From SR1 bacterium human oral taxon HOT-345 (GTDB taxonomy: Bacteria; Patescibacteriota; Gracilibacteria; Absconditabacterales; Absconditicoccaceae): a stretch of DNA of 64,000 nucleotides. Position 1 is the first letter of the stretch; every line of letters starts with the position of its first letter. The notes under the pieces are model-generated. The model ran no database searches, was not told where the DNA came from, and saw nothing but the letters and a program-made list of their open reading frames with translations. The stretch spans positions 434,001 to 498,000 of the forward strand of contig MPSQ01000001.1 of the NCBI GenBank assembly GCA_003260355.1, written 5' to 3'. This document shows, one piece after another, positions 20,944 to 29,857 of the stretch. The position numbers were made by a program, and so were the translations under genes.

Positions 20944-20979
20944 GGAGTTGGGAGCTATGAGGGTTCCCACTCCTTTTTT
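20944..20979 (+). terminator. Intrinsic terminator after the DUF6261 gene
   Basis: GGAGTTGGGA (20944-20953) pairs with TCCCACTCC (20965-20973), with one bulged base, and is followed by TTTTTT. Confidence 0.8.
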
Positions 20980-21082
20980 AAAGAAAAACGTGTTAGTTTC
21001 CGTGAGGCCTATGCCTTCCTTGCCTCCCTTCTCCTCGAAATTGAGGATGCGGGACGGTTTTTTATTCTTATTTGTATAGAAA

Positions 21083-21544
21083 ATGGAGAATCATATTGAT
21101 CAAATCGGTGTTTATGACAGTGGTCCAGATTTTGGGGGGGTAGGTCCATTCCTCTTTGTGCTCATCCTCATTGCTGTCTGGAATATGCTTATTTTTGGGG
21201 TGTTGAGAGCCATAATGAGGATTAAAGATAGTGGAAAAGCTCTCAAGTTGAGAATTATGTGGCTCTCAGTACTTTCTTTTGTTGCCATGATGGGTATTAC
21301 AGGGGGAAATCAATTACTTCCCACCATAGTAAAGGCCGCTTCTACTAATGAAATACTCCTCTACTGTGGTATTTTTTTGATTTGTGAGGTTTTATCCTTT
21401 ATCATTATCAGAAAATGGATTATCTCCAAAATGGAAATCTCCTCAATCAAGAAGCTATGGCTTAGCCTTGGACTTGTGCTCCTTAACCTTCCTACCTTCT
21501 TTGGAATCGTTTTCTTTATTAATAGTCTACCTTACTTTCACTAA
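21083..21544 (+). CDS. Four-TM membrane protein, tandem family member 1
   Basis: The 153-residue protein has four hydrophobic helices (about 22-44, 60-82, 95-112 and 128-148). It shares with the next four loci the layout of an early N-rich membrane helix (here WNMLIF; TRNILIF, WNALVL, IRNFIL and LRNLIL in the others), a KxL-K linker and a late LGL.LL.LP / YLAYFSFPH-type end. No UGA codon is used here, unlike the neighbours. A G/C hairpin (CCCCCAT/GTGGGGG) at 21565-21592 follows the TAA. Family not recognised. Confidence 0.55.
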   Translation: MENHIDQIGVYDSGPDFGGVGPFLFVLILIAVWNMLIFGVLRAIMRIKDSGKALKLRIMWLSVLSFVAMMGITGGNQLLPTIVKAASTNEILLYCGIFLICEVLSFIIIRKWIISKMEISSIKKLWLSLGLVLLNLPTFFGIVFFINSLPYFH

Positions 21545-21656
21545 GAAAACTGAGAATAGCTCCCCCATTACCTTTTGGAAAGTGGGGGAAAATTCAGAAT
21601 TTTAGTTCTTTTTTATAGTAAGAATGAGAGATTTTTTGTAGGATGCTGTAGGTTTT

Positions 21657-22080
21657 ATGTTGTTCGGGGTCGGGATGGGAGAAATATGGGGACTTTTAGC
21701 GCTAGCAGGCATCAGTTTTACACGGAACATCCTCATTTTTTTCTTTGAAGCGAAAATTTGCTGAGTGAAAGAGGTTTGAACCTTCCTAAAGAAAAGAATC
21801 CTGAAACTTTTCGTGGTTGCCTACCTCGCCTATGCTCTAATACGAGTATGGTTGATGACGCTCCGTGAAATAATCTGGTGATCTCAGACGTTTTTGACCT
21901 CACTCTCTCTATTAATCCTTGTTTTTGGGGGGCTTGATCTTCATAGCTATTAATTATCGAGTGCTTTCCAAGAGTGGACTCAGCCCAACTAAGAGAAATT
22001 GGTTTGCCCTAGGGATTTCGCTCCTAAGCTTCCCTGAATTTTTTTTGATTTGCCTATTTCTAATGGTGGTTTTGGGGTAA
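21657..22080 (+). pseudogene. Tandem membrane family member 2, frameshifted
   Basis: The frame from ATG 21657 encodes GEIWGLLALAGISFTRNILI and continues through several UGA/Gly codons, but reaches TAA in the LDLHSY reading at about 21953. The expected end (VLSKSGLSPTKRNWFALGIS..SFPEFFLI), closely like the next gene's CELDPTKKNWLALGTAF..S.FPMLFLI, continues one base out of frame to TAA at 22078. The shift falls at or near the TTTTTGGGGGG run around 21920-21930. An in-frame TAG also sits before the ATG (MRDFL-stop-DAVGF). It is a decaying copy, a sequencing slip or a slippage switch. Confidence 0.6.
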
Positions 22081-22248
22081 GCTTAGAAAAGCTAAGGAGT
22101 TTTTGTGGGAGCTTAGGGGAAAATTAGTATGCTATTTGTTGCATTAGTTGTGCTTTTTGGGTATACTTAGAAAAGCTGATGACTTTTTAGCTGTTGGACG
22201 CTATGAAAGTAGCGGAAATTCAGAATTTTAATTCTTTTTTATAGTTGG

Positions 22249-22707
22249 ATGGGAGAAACAATTCTACAACTAATAGCGTATATTGTCGCAATAATGTTTT
22301 TATATCCATGGCTTGGATTAGTGGTATTATGAATTATAACTTTCGGATGGAATGCCCTCGTTCTTAGTCTTGTAGCAAAGATTTCCTGAATGCAGGGCAT
22401 CAAAACCTTACTAAAAAAGAGATTTTTTAAGTTTATCGGAGTTCGATTCTTAGAAAATTTAGGTACACTATGAGCAATGACGATTGTTTGGGGGGTGGCA
22501 GATGAAAATCCAGAAGCTTCGATGTGGTTATTCTATGCAATATCCATTGGTATACGAATTCTTATCGCATTTATCAATAAAAATCGGATGCTTTCAGGGT
22601 GTGAACTCGATCCGACAAAGAAGAATTGGCTAGCTCTAGGGACGGCTTTCTTGAGTTTCCCAATGCTCTTTCTGATTTTTTTATTTGTAATGGAAACCTT
22701 TTTGTAA
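22249..22707 (+). CDS. Four-TM membrane protein, tandem family member 3
   Basis: The 152-residue protein begins MGETILQLIAYIVAIMFLYP and has four hydrophobic helices. It holds WNALVLSLVAKISGMQGIKT and ends with CELDPTKKNWLALGTAFLSF then PMLFLIFLFVMETFL. Three UGA codons encode Gly. Its leader (22218-22246, TCAGAATTTTAATTCTTTTT) repeats the leader of member 2 at about 21592-21620, so the duplicated unit includes upstream control sequence. Function unknown. Confidence 0.55.
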
Positions 22708-22796
22708 AATCAATCTTATCTGCAGCCATCATTGTTTTTTATTCTTTTATGGTTTTAGATTAGCTTTTATTGCTTTTATCTTTTACACAAAATGGT

Positions 22797-23300
22797 ATGT
22801 TTATAAGTTCTCACGGTCAGCAGTATCTAATTTATGTAATAATATTTATTATATTTATAAAGATCGTAAGTATTATTCGGAATTTCATATTGATATTGAT
22901 ATGCATGAGCAAATTACAAGTTCCTAAACCTAGAAAATTTTTAAAACAAACCGCTTTCAATATGTTTCGTTCTTGGTATTGGGCATGAAATTATGCTTCA
23001 TTGTTGGCAGGTTGTTTGTTCTTCATTATATCAGAATTTTGTAGTTTAATAGGTATATATAGCTGATGGGCTTGACTCGGGCTAATTTTTGTGTGGTTTA
23101 TTCCGCTCTTTTTTATGATTGCTTCAGTAGCTTCAGGAATTTTTATTTATTTTTTGAACAAAAAATGGACTTTCTCAAAGACAGAACTCACTTCTGAGCA
23201 AAAAGAAAAATTTTGTCGCTATCTTGCATACTTTAGTTTTCCTCATGTCATAATCCCATTACTCGTAATTGCTTATTTCGTTTTTTTATTGCTTCTCTAG
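22797..23300 (+). CDS. Four-TM membrane protein, tandem family member 4
   Basis: The 167-residue protein opens with a long hydrophobic helix (YLIYVIIFIIFIKIVSIIRN), has three further helices, and ends with FLNKKWTFSKTELTSEQKEK then YLAYFSFPHVIIPLL, almost identical to the end of member 5. Four UGA codons encode Gly (for example WYWAGNYA and IYSGWAGLGL). The leader TTTATTGCTTTTATCTTTTA directly before the start is shared with member 5 and with the remnant at 23917. Confidence 0.55.
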
Positions 23301-23333
23301 CTTTTATTACTTTTATCTTTTATATAAAACAGT

Positions 23334-23870
23334 ATGTTTGAAGAAATCCTCGGCTTATTCTTCGGCTTATTCTTAGGAGAAGCTCCAGATCTTTTAACTT
23401 TTATAACGCTACTCTTGGTTGCTATCCTTCGAAATCTCATCCTTCTAAGGATAGTTATCAAAAAAACAACAAAGCCTGAGAATCAAAAAATACTTAAACA
23501 AGGAAAAACTCCTGTTTTAGATACTAAAAAGCTTTTTAAGCAGACAGCTTGGAAAAGTATAGGATTTCGGCTCTTAGCAATGGTCATAGCTGTGGGAGCA
23601 ACATGTTATTCTCCCCTTATTACTAATATGTTATATAACTTCAGTTGACATGAAGAATTTTTTGGTCCTCTGAGATATATAATACGCTGAGCTATTATAA
23701 CTTTCCCAACAGCTTGCGGAGTTATGATTTATCTCTTCAATAAAAAATGGACATTTTCTGGGACAGAACTCACTCTTGAACAGAAAAAGAAGATTTCTCG
23801 TTATCTTGCATATTTTAGTTTTCCTCACGTGATAATCCGACCTCTCGTCGTCCTTAGTATCATGCGGTAG
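23334..23870 (+). CDS. Four-TM membrane protein, tandem family member 5
   Basis: The 178-residue protein has four hydrophobic helices and the KKLFKQTAWKSIGFRLLAM linker matching RKFLKQTAFNMF of member 4. It has the same NKKWTFSGTELTLEQKKK and YLAYFSFPHVII ending. UGA 23646 (Gly) and another in IIRGAI lie in the middle. It ends in TAG. Close sequence identity to member 4 in both gene and leader shows a recent tandem duplication. Confidence 0.55.
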
Positions 23871-23916
23871 CATTTTGGATTAGTCTTTATTACTTTTATC
23901 TTTTACACAAAATGGT

Positions 23917-23964
23917 ATGTTTGAAGAAAATCCTAGTGCAATCTCTGTAAATTATCAATTCTAA
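23917..23964 (+). pseudogene. 5' remnant of a sixth tandem copy
   Basis: The leader (23881-23916) and the first codons (MFEEN) repeat those of member 5, but the frame stops at TAA after 15 codons. The copy is truncated at its 5' end and followed directly by a terminator, which marks the right end of the tandem array. Confidence 0.6.
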
Positions 23965-23969
23965 GGATT

Positions 23970-23996
23970 AAGAGCCTTCCCAAGTGGCTCTTTTTT
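23970..23996 (+). terminator. Intrinsic terminator ending the tandem membrane-gene array
   Basis: AAGAGCC (23970-23976) pairs with GGCTCTT (23986-23992), followed by further T. Confidence 0.85.
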
Positions 23997-24013
23997 GTTT
24001 TTCTTGAAAAAAT

Positions 24014-24275
24014 AAAAAAAAGACCAGGAAGAAATACTTCTGGTCCGAGTGGATACCCGGAACCGATAGCAAGCCCTTAGAATACAGAAGGCTTTTTAGT
24101 CTCAATAACGATCGCTATCAAGAGTAGAGAGCCTTATACCTTCTACACACACTATAAACAAAATCGGTTCCAGATACAAAAGGGTAATAAACGTTCATCA
24201 GGGTAGATTACTTGATTTATCGCTTCCTCACGCCTTGAGAACGCCTCAGGAGAGAGTAAGTCAGGTTTTTTGTTT
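24014..24275 (-). ncRNA. Structured RNA candidate with closing stem and intrinsic terminator
   Basis: Reading the minus strand, GGAACCGAT (24171-24163) pairs perfectly with ATCGGTTCC (24067-24059), enclosing GATAGC/GCTATC and AGAAGG/CCTTCT stems. A classic terminator follows: GACCAG-AAG...CTT-CTGGTC (24045-24022) and TTTTTTTT (24021-24014). Upstream are smaller stems (CCTGAG/CTCAAGG near 24235). No protein frame fits. The layout of a closed rod plus terminator is like that of 6S-type or other housekeeping RNAs, but no known signature was recognised. No clear -35/-10 pair was found, so the 5' end is uncertain. Confidence 0.5.
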
Positions 24276-24422
24276 AATTTTTATTTTATTGCAACTAGAA
24301 GATATGGTTGTGCATCCAAAAAACAAGAAAATTTTTGCATTTCCCTCTAAGATTTAGTTAGCACATTTTTTGATTTTGATGATGTTTTTTGAAAAAATCC
24401 CCATAGAAACAGAAAAATCTGA

Positions 24423-24450
24423 TTGAAAAACTTTCGCTCATAGCTATACT
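24423..24450 (+). promoter_or_regulatory. Promoter TTGAAA-N16-TATACT for the glycosyltransferase gene
   Basis: TTGAAA (24423-24428) and TATACT (24445-24450) are 16 bases apart, leaving a leader of about 18 bases before ATG 24476. The word AAATCTGA lies immediately upstream of the -35 box. Confidence 0.75.
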
Positions 24451-24475
24451 CACGGGCGTTTATCCTTCTTGCATC

Positions 24476-25651
24476 ATGAATACCACAAAAACTCTTGGGC
24501 TTCTCTTTCTCGGCAGGCTAGAAAAAGAAAAAGGATTTGATTTGATCTATGATTTTATCAGTCAGTATCCGGGCAAGGAGCTTCCTTTTGATCGATACAT
24601 TTTTGGCAGCGGAAGCTATGAAAGCGGGATATTAGAGCTGAGTTATCATTTCAAGCAGATTCATTTCTTTGGGTGGAAGCCGCTCTCAGAGGTCGAGAGA
24701 TACCTTGAAAACATAGATTACTGTCTGATGCCGTCCAGATTCCTCGAGACCTTTGGTTTGAGCGCGATCAACATCCTCCAGCAAGGTATTCCGATTGTTG
24801 GTTTCAAAAAAGGTGGGCTGATCCCGTTTATCCAAGATGAATATGCAATTGAACAAAGCGAAGGGAGCACAGATCTTGCAAAGTTTTCTAATATGCTCAT
24901 CAAACTCCAACAAGAAAAAAAGAAAAAGAAATCTGACTTTTACGAACAGTTGGCTCAGCAGTCCAAGGATATTGCAAATCGCTATACCGTAGAAAAACGA
25001 TATGAACGCTTTCTTTCCCTTACCGTAACCAAAAAACCTCAAAAGATTGTGCTTGTAAGCGACTTTATAAATAAGATTGGAGGGATTGAAACCTATCTCC
25101 ATGATACCAAGCATCTTTTGCAGCAATACGGTCACCAAGTAAAACTCTTCTGAGGCTACTGCCCTAAGGGACTACGAGGCAAACTCAAGAAACTCTTAGG
25201 AATTGCACTCTCTTTGGTCAACCTCTTTGCAGCAATCAGATTTTATCTTTTCCTCAAAAGAGAGAAACCTGATCTTATTCGATACCACAGTATGATCCGT
25301 CGGAACGGTTGGCTACTGCCTCGAATCGCTAGAAAATTTCCTGCAACGAAACGGATGATGTATCATGATTTTGGCTATTTTACGCCTTATCCTCATGCAC
25401 TTACCGATACGAAACAGATCAAGACTCCTCTTACTCTAAAAAATTACCTTGCGATGACGCAGACTTCAAACCCACTCAAAAAACTCTTTACCTTTGGAAA
25501 ATATCTTTCCCTTTTCCTCCTCGTAAGACGATTAAAGAAAACAATCGATCTCCACCTTGTTCCTTCTGAATTTATGGAACCGATCGTCCAAAAAAGCCTC
25601 AAGATCAGTCCAAATAAAATAACTGCATTCAATCATTTCCTTCAAAAATAG
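24476..25651 (+). CDS. GT4-like glycosyltransferase with donor domain first and acceptor-type domain second
   Basis: The 391-residue protein starts with what is normally the C-terminal half of a GT-B/GT4 enzyme: LLFLGRLEKEKGFDLI, then FFGWKPLSEVERYLE, then SRFLETFGLSAINILQQGIP. The family's EX7E box here reads EX7N. After a helical linker, residues from about 190 look like a GT4 N-terminal half: KIVLVSDFINKIGGIETYLH then LLQQYGHQVKLFGGY, with UGA supplying the first of the two glycines. The domain order is therefore swapped, as in a circular permutation or a fusion of two gene ends. It has its own promoter and ends in TAG. It likely adds sugars to surface polysaccharide or lipid if active. 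Confidence 0.65.
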
Positions 25652-25745
25652 TGATTTCTTCATTTCCCACTAGAAAGAAAAACCTGATCCCCTGATTTCT
25701 TGTGAGTAAAAACTTTTGCATTCCCTCAGCATCGACATTTTTCAT

Positions 25746-25773
25746 TTGCAAAAACAAAAAAAATAACTATACT
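25746..25773 (+). promoter_or_regulatory. Promoter TTGCAA-N16-TATACT for a small RNA candidate
   Basis: TTGCAA (25746-25751) and TATACT (25768-25773) are 16 bases apart. No start codon with a lasting frame follows; a structured stretch with a terminal T-run does. Confidence 0.7.
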
Positions 25774-25779
25774 GCTCGA

Positions 25780-25925
25780 GACTGATTATCTCGTGATGAC
25801 GCTTACTATCAAAATTCTCAACTTATTTATGGGAGCCGAAAATCGGATCCATGTGATCTTGAGGAGCTACCCACCTTTCCGTAAGGAGAGATGATACGCG
25901 ATGTTACGGATAGTCGGTTTTTTTT
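25780..25925 (+). ncRNA. Small structured RNA candidate (~145 nt)
   Basis: The transcript predicted from the promoter at 25746-25773 would start GAGAC and contain hairpins GAGA/TCTC (25778-25793), GGAGCCG/CGGATCC (about 25832-25850) and CTTTCC/GGAGAG (25875-25890). An alternative pairing is CCGTAA/TTACGG (25879-25909), and a long-range ACTATC/GATAGT pair could close the molecule. It ends in eight T at 25918-25925. The mutually exclusive CTTTCC and CCGTAA pairings would suit a switch, but there is no downstream gene on this strand, so an independent RNA is more likely. No known family was recognised. Confidence 0.5.
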
Positions 25926-25987
25926 GTTGCTTCATAATCCGTCTATCCCTAGAGAAATAACTCCTCTTCCCCGCTGAAACCGATACT

Positions 25988-26593
25988 TTACCTCATCAAA
26001 TCAGCGTTTAATTCTGGGACTTCGGACTGAAGAAAGTGATTTCTATCCTCAAAAACTCTAAAATGAGCTGATGGCAATGCCTCTTGATACCTAAGAAAGT
26101 GGCTATACGGTACTGCGAAGTCATCCTTGCTATGATACAAGAAAATCTCTCTGACTTGTGCTTCCAGCTGCGATAACTCCCCTGTCCTGACAAATCCTAC
26201 GAGTTTATCACTTTCCATATCCCCATCAAAGGGCGTTCCCAAGAGATGTAAACTCTTGATTTGCTTGGCAACTTGATGCTCTGAGAGATACTTTACCAAA
26301 AAGGCCGCACCCAAGGAATGCCCGATTAGCACAACTCCGTCTTCTACCGCTTCCAATAGTTTTTTGAAAAGAATCGCCCATTCTTCATATTTCGCGTTTT
26401 GTTTATTGGGCATTTGCGGGGTATAAACCACAAACCCTTCGCCGATCTGAGATTGTAGCTCATTTTTCCAGTCTCTCCTGCTCGCGATCCACTCTAAGTG
26501 CACGGACTTCCCCTTTAATGCTTGCAAAAATGCCGCATAACTTTCGTAAGTATCCCCGCCATGGATTAGAAGTACTTGCTGTTTCTTTTCCAT
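25988..26593 (-). CDS. RBBP9/YdeN-type serine hydrolase (alpha/beta fold)
   Basis: The 201-residue protein begins VLLIHGGDTYESYAAFLQAL (strand plus oxyanion region). It has the nucleophile elbow VVLIGHSLGAAFLVKYL at about 93-108, then FLYHSKDDFAVPYSH with the acid and DRNHFLQSE with the catalytic His. The triad is thus complete. RBBP9/YdeN proteins are small single-domain esterase-like hydrolases; the substrate is unknown. No UGA is used. The leader contains AAATCTGA and a TTTTTATCTTTTTA stretch like that of secA. Confidence 0.75.
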   Translation of the reverse strand: MEKKQQVLLIHGGDTYESYAAFLQALKGKSVHLEWIASRRDWKNELQSQIGEGFVVYTPQMPNKQNAKYEEWAILFKKLLEAVEDGVVLIGHSLGAAFLVKYLSEHQVAKQIKSLHLLGTPFDGDMESDKLVGFVRTGELSQLEAQVREIFLYHSKDDFAVPYSHFLRYQEALPSAHFRVFEDRNHFLQSEVPELNADLMR

Positions 26594-26732
26594 TATTGCT
26601 TCTGATAAAAAGATAAAAAATCTGACGTAAATTCCTCTTTCTGCTTACACAAAATGAATTAAAAATCAAGCATAACATTCCCGCAACTCCGATTTTTATA
26701 AACTGTTGCCCAGCTTCTTCAGGGAAAAAGAA

Positions 26733-26748
26733 AAATCTGATCAGATTT
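26733..26748. repeat. Perfect 16-bp palindrome built from the AAATCTGA word
   Basis: AAATCTGATCAGATTT consists of two copies of the over-represented 8-mer in inverted orientation, back to back. It is the only place where the word forms a perfect dyad. Confidence 0.75.
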
Positions 26749-26885
26749 CTGCTTTTTGTTTCCTTATCTTGAGAGAAAATTATCCTTTGAAGAGCTTTTA
26801 ATGCTGATAAAGCGCTCTTTGTATAGATGCTTTTTCTAGGAGAAGACGCTAAATAGCTTGATTTCTGATTTCCCTATGGCAAAAG

Positions 26886-26913
26886 TTGAAAAAGAAAGAA
26901 ATCTGACTATACT
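26886..26913 (+). promoter_or_regulatory. Promoter TTGAAA-N16-TATACT for the OLD-family gene
   Basis: TTGAAA (26886-26891) and TATACT (26908-26913) are 16 bases apart, 70 bases before ATG 26983. AAATCTGA overlaps the spacer. Confidence 0.7.
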
Positions 26914-26982
26914 AATACTATCTTAAAAAGTCTTTCATCTCCAGACGTGTCGGTGTTTTTTACTTTCTATTTGGGATTCAAG

Positions 26983-28932
26983 ATGCAAATCAAGTCAATA
27001 AAAATCTCTAATCTCTTGAGTTTTTCCTATATGAATGAAAAAGAGTTTGAGAATCAGCCTCCTATTTCTTTTTATGGAGAAGATTTAGCCTATCAAGGAG
27101 TCAAAATCTTTATTGGAAATAATGCATCTGGGAAAAGTAATTTTATCAAGATTTTGGAAGAATTTTTTACGATTTTGATTAAAGATTTTTCGTTTGATAA
27201 CAGCTTTTCTGATGCAGAGGAAATCCCTACGAGAAAGGCAATTAAAGAAAGAAATATTCTCACCAAATATCTCCAAACCAACAACCAAACACCAGATCAG
27301 CCTTCAAAACTAGAAATTGCTCTAGAATTGTCAAATACTGACTATGAAAACATCTGATTTGTTTGCAAATACAGCTCTAGGATCAACAACATTATCGATA
27401 AATATAGTAAACTAGAGTTTAGATTTCCTGAATACAAATATCAGGTTATCGTCGAACAACCTCATGAACTCAAATTGGAAGCATCATTTGATGAAAAGCT
27501 TCAAAAATTCATCATCAACGAATCTAAACTGAATGAATATCAGCTTTTTGTCCTTTCTTGTATTAGATACCAAAAGCTTTTGCAAATTGTTATTACCATT
27601 TTTAATCAATATGAGAAAAAACCTGAAGAAAGAAAGCGATATTTGCTCAAGAGAACGTTTGCAATTTTAAATAACGATAGGAGCCAGCTTAATTTCAAAA
27701 ATTTTATCAATCCTCATGAAATCATCAACGATCTTGAATATTCAAGAAATAGTTTGGTCGGCTATACCGGCTGTATTTACAAGATTCGAAGCATTTTAGA
27801 AAATTTTACGCAGGAAGCACTCCTCTCTTCGGATATCAGCACCCAAGAAAAAGCGATAGAAGAACGTTTGAAAAAGTCAGACTTCTTTGTTAGTTTAAAC
27901 TATATGATCCAAAAATACTTTGATAAACAGTTAAGAGTGGATTATGTGAATGGAATGATTGGATTTTATATGGTGGATGAGAATGATAGAGTTTCTTATT
28001 TTGATGACCTCAGTGATGGAGAGAAATCGCTCTTAACAATGATTTTTTGACTCTATGGAAACGATCTCACGGACGGCTTTATGATTGTAAACGAACCGGA
28101 ACTGCATCTTCACCCTCAATATCAGAAAGAACTCGCTGAAGTTTGCGACCAAATCAGCGAACATATTGGTGCACAGTTTATTCTCTCTACTAATTCTCCA
28201 CTCTTCATCAATGAAAAAAATCTGACGAGCGTCTACAGGATGTATAAGAATAAAAATCAAAATTCTTTGGTTTCTGCGCCGAGAATCAATGTGGACTATG
28301 ATGATGCGACACTGATGCATATGCTCAGATTTGAGAATCTTTCAAAGCTCTTCTTCGTTGATAAAATCATTCTTGTTGAGGGAGATACTGATGCTTACTT
28401 TTTCAGTTTTTATCTCAATTACCTAAAAACCTTCCCTGAGTGGAAGAATAAAATTCGTGATTATGAAATCATTAATATCAATGGAAAGGGGTCTTTTTCA
28501 ACACGAAGAAAATTCCTCAGAAAGTTTAACATCAAGAACTATTTTATTGGAGACTGGGATAATACTGTTGATTATGGATTCTTTTCAAGGGCAGAACTCA
28601 ATAGATTTTATATGCTCGCAAATAAACAGGCAAAAACTCAGAAATCTGAAAAAAGATATAGTGATTATTACAATAGACTCGTAAAAACTATCCTGACCTT
28701 CGCTCCAAAGAAGCATAAAGCGATCATAAAAGGGATTGAAAAACTTTATAACGACAAGGTTTTCATCCTCAAGGAAGGAGCAATAGAAACCTATGTTCCC
28801 CTCGAGAAAAAGGGGCTTTCTTATATGGCCTACTTCTGTAATGCCTACTTTTATGACCGAATCCTCAACCAAAATTTCAAAGAACAGAGAAAAGAATTAA
28901 ATCAGATTATGAAAATTATTTTTAATGACTAA
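26983..28932 (+). CDS. OLD-family ATPase with C-terminal TOPRIM nuclease domain
   Basis: The 649-residue protein has an ABC-type ATPase head: IKISNLLSFS at the start, Walker A IGNNASGKSN at 44-53, the signature motif DLSDGEKSLLTMIFGLYG, and a Walker B-like FMIVNEPELHLHPQ near 366-379. A TOPRIM domain follows, with ILVEGDTDAYFF (E near 466) and YFIGDWDN. This is the layout of overcoming-lysogenization-defect (OLD) nucleases, several of which act in anti-phage defence (for example the GajA subunit of Gabija). The UGA codons at 27355 and 28048 are Gly. No UvrD-like helicase partner is adjacent, so a single-gene (class 1) OLD is the simplest reading. It has its own promoter. Confidence 0.8.
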
Positions 28933-29029
28933 AATCAGTAAGATAACAGAGGGAAAAAGATCAGATTTTTGCTTTTTTCTTGTCTTTTGGCTATAATGAT
29001 GATATATTTTACCTGACAAACCAACCACT

Positions 29030-29737
29030 ATGGAAATTCTATTATGAACAGGAGTAATTCTCTGAATTGGAGCCCTTATCTTGGTAAGTATGTGTTCTTC
29101 TGGTCAAAAAGAAGGAAGTTTGCTCTCAAGATATTGAAAAAAACAGGGAAAATCCTTTTTTCGATGATTTTTCTTGGGCTTATTAGTTCCTATTCTTTTT
29201 TTCGTAGCATTAGGGGGATTGACCTTCCTTTTGTGTACCAAAGGATACTGCACGATTAGTACTATCGTTCCTATGCTTTCAGGATTAGGAGTGTTGTGGG
29301 TTAGTCTACGAGCTATAAGATTCATAACTCCATTTTTTATAGGAGAGGTCGCAAAAGCTGAAAATGCTAGTTACAGAACGATGAATGATATACAAAAACA
29401 AAGTATGAAAAATCTGACCAATTATATTATTTATGCGTTTTTACTTGGATTATTGCTCTTTATCTTACTTTTTATTGATCCTCGATCACTTGCCGAATCT
29501 TCAAAAGATTTCCTTGGTGAAATAGGGATTTCTCGAAGTATTCTTGAGGGAGAATACTTTGGAGATGTGATGGCGTGGCTGTTCTATGTACTTAATATTT
29601 CAGCGCTCATAGGAATTATCTCTACACTCAAAATGATTGCCAATGATTCCAGTAGAAGAGTAAATGATCGTTTGCAACAGCTCAGACTTCGTGCTTTTGA
29701 GGAAAGAAATACGAGGACTACGAGCTTTGGGCAGTAA
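29030..29737 (+). CDS. Multi-TM membrane protein of unknown function
   Basis: The 235-residue protein starts with a hydrophobic helix (MEILLGTGVILGIGALILVS), then a basic loop, and has at least four further membrane helices (about 49-68, 78-98, 130-152 and 182-200) and a charged C-terminal coil (LQQLRLRAFEERN). The first 48 codons include five UGA/Gly codons. It follows the OLD gene by about 100 bases on the same strand but no link can be shown. Family not recognised. Confidence 0.5.
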
Positions 29738-29823
29738 AGTAAACAGAGTAAGGCCTTGTGTTACAAAAATGCTCGTATTTCCCATGATTTTTTAATCATT
29801 CAGAATGTTTAATTTTACAAAAT

Positions 29824-29855
29824 AAAAAAACTGACTTTGGAATAAAGTCAGCTTT
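29824..29855. terminator. Bidirectional terminator
   Basis: CTGACTTT (29831-29838) pairs with AAAGTCAG (29844-29851), with seven A on the left and four T on the right. It serves the convergent genes 29030-29737 (+) and 29858-30529 (-). Confidence 0.75.
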
Positions 29856-29857
29856 TC

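Larger units (their letters stand above)
26594..26982. other. Divergent control region
   Basis: No gene is seen. This 389-base spacer holds the leader of the hydrolase gene (minus), a perfect palindrome (26733-26748), a hairpin AAGAGC/GCTCTT near 26794-26820, and the promoter of the OLD-type gene (plus). Confidence 0.5.

Noticed and set aside
24014..24275. tRNA-like or tmRNA 3' end (GGTTCC...GGACCA)
   Set aside because: No proper T-loop, acceptor stem or tag frame could be folded around it.
24686..25138. Minus-strand frame of 150 codons
   Set aside because: Antisense to the glycosyltransferase, which has clear domain motifs.
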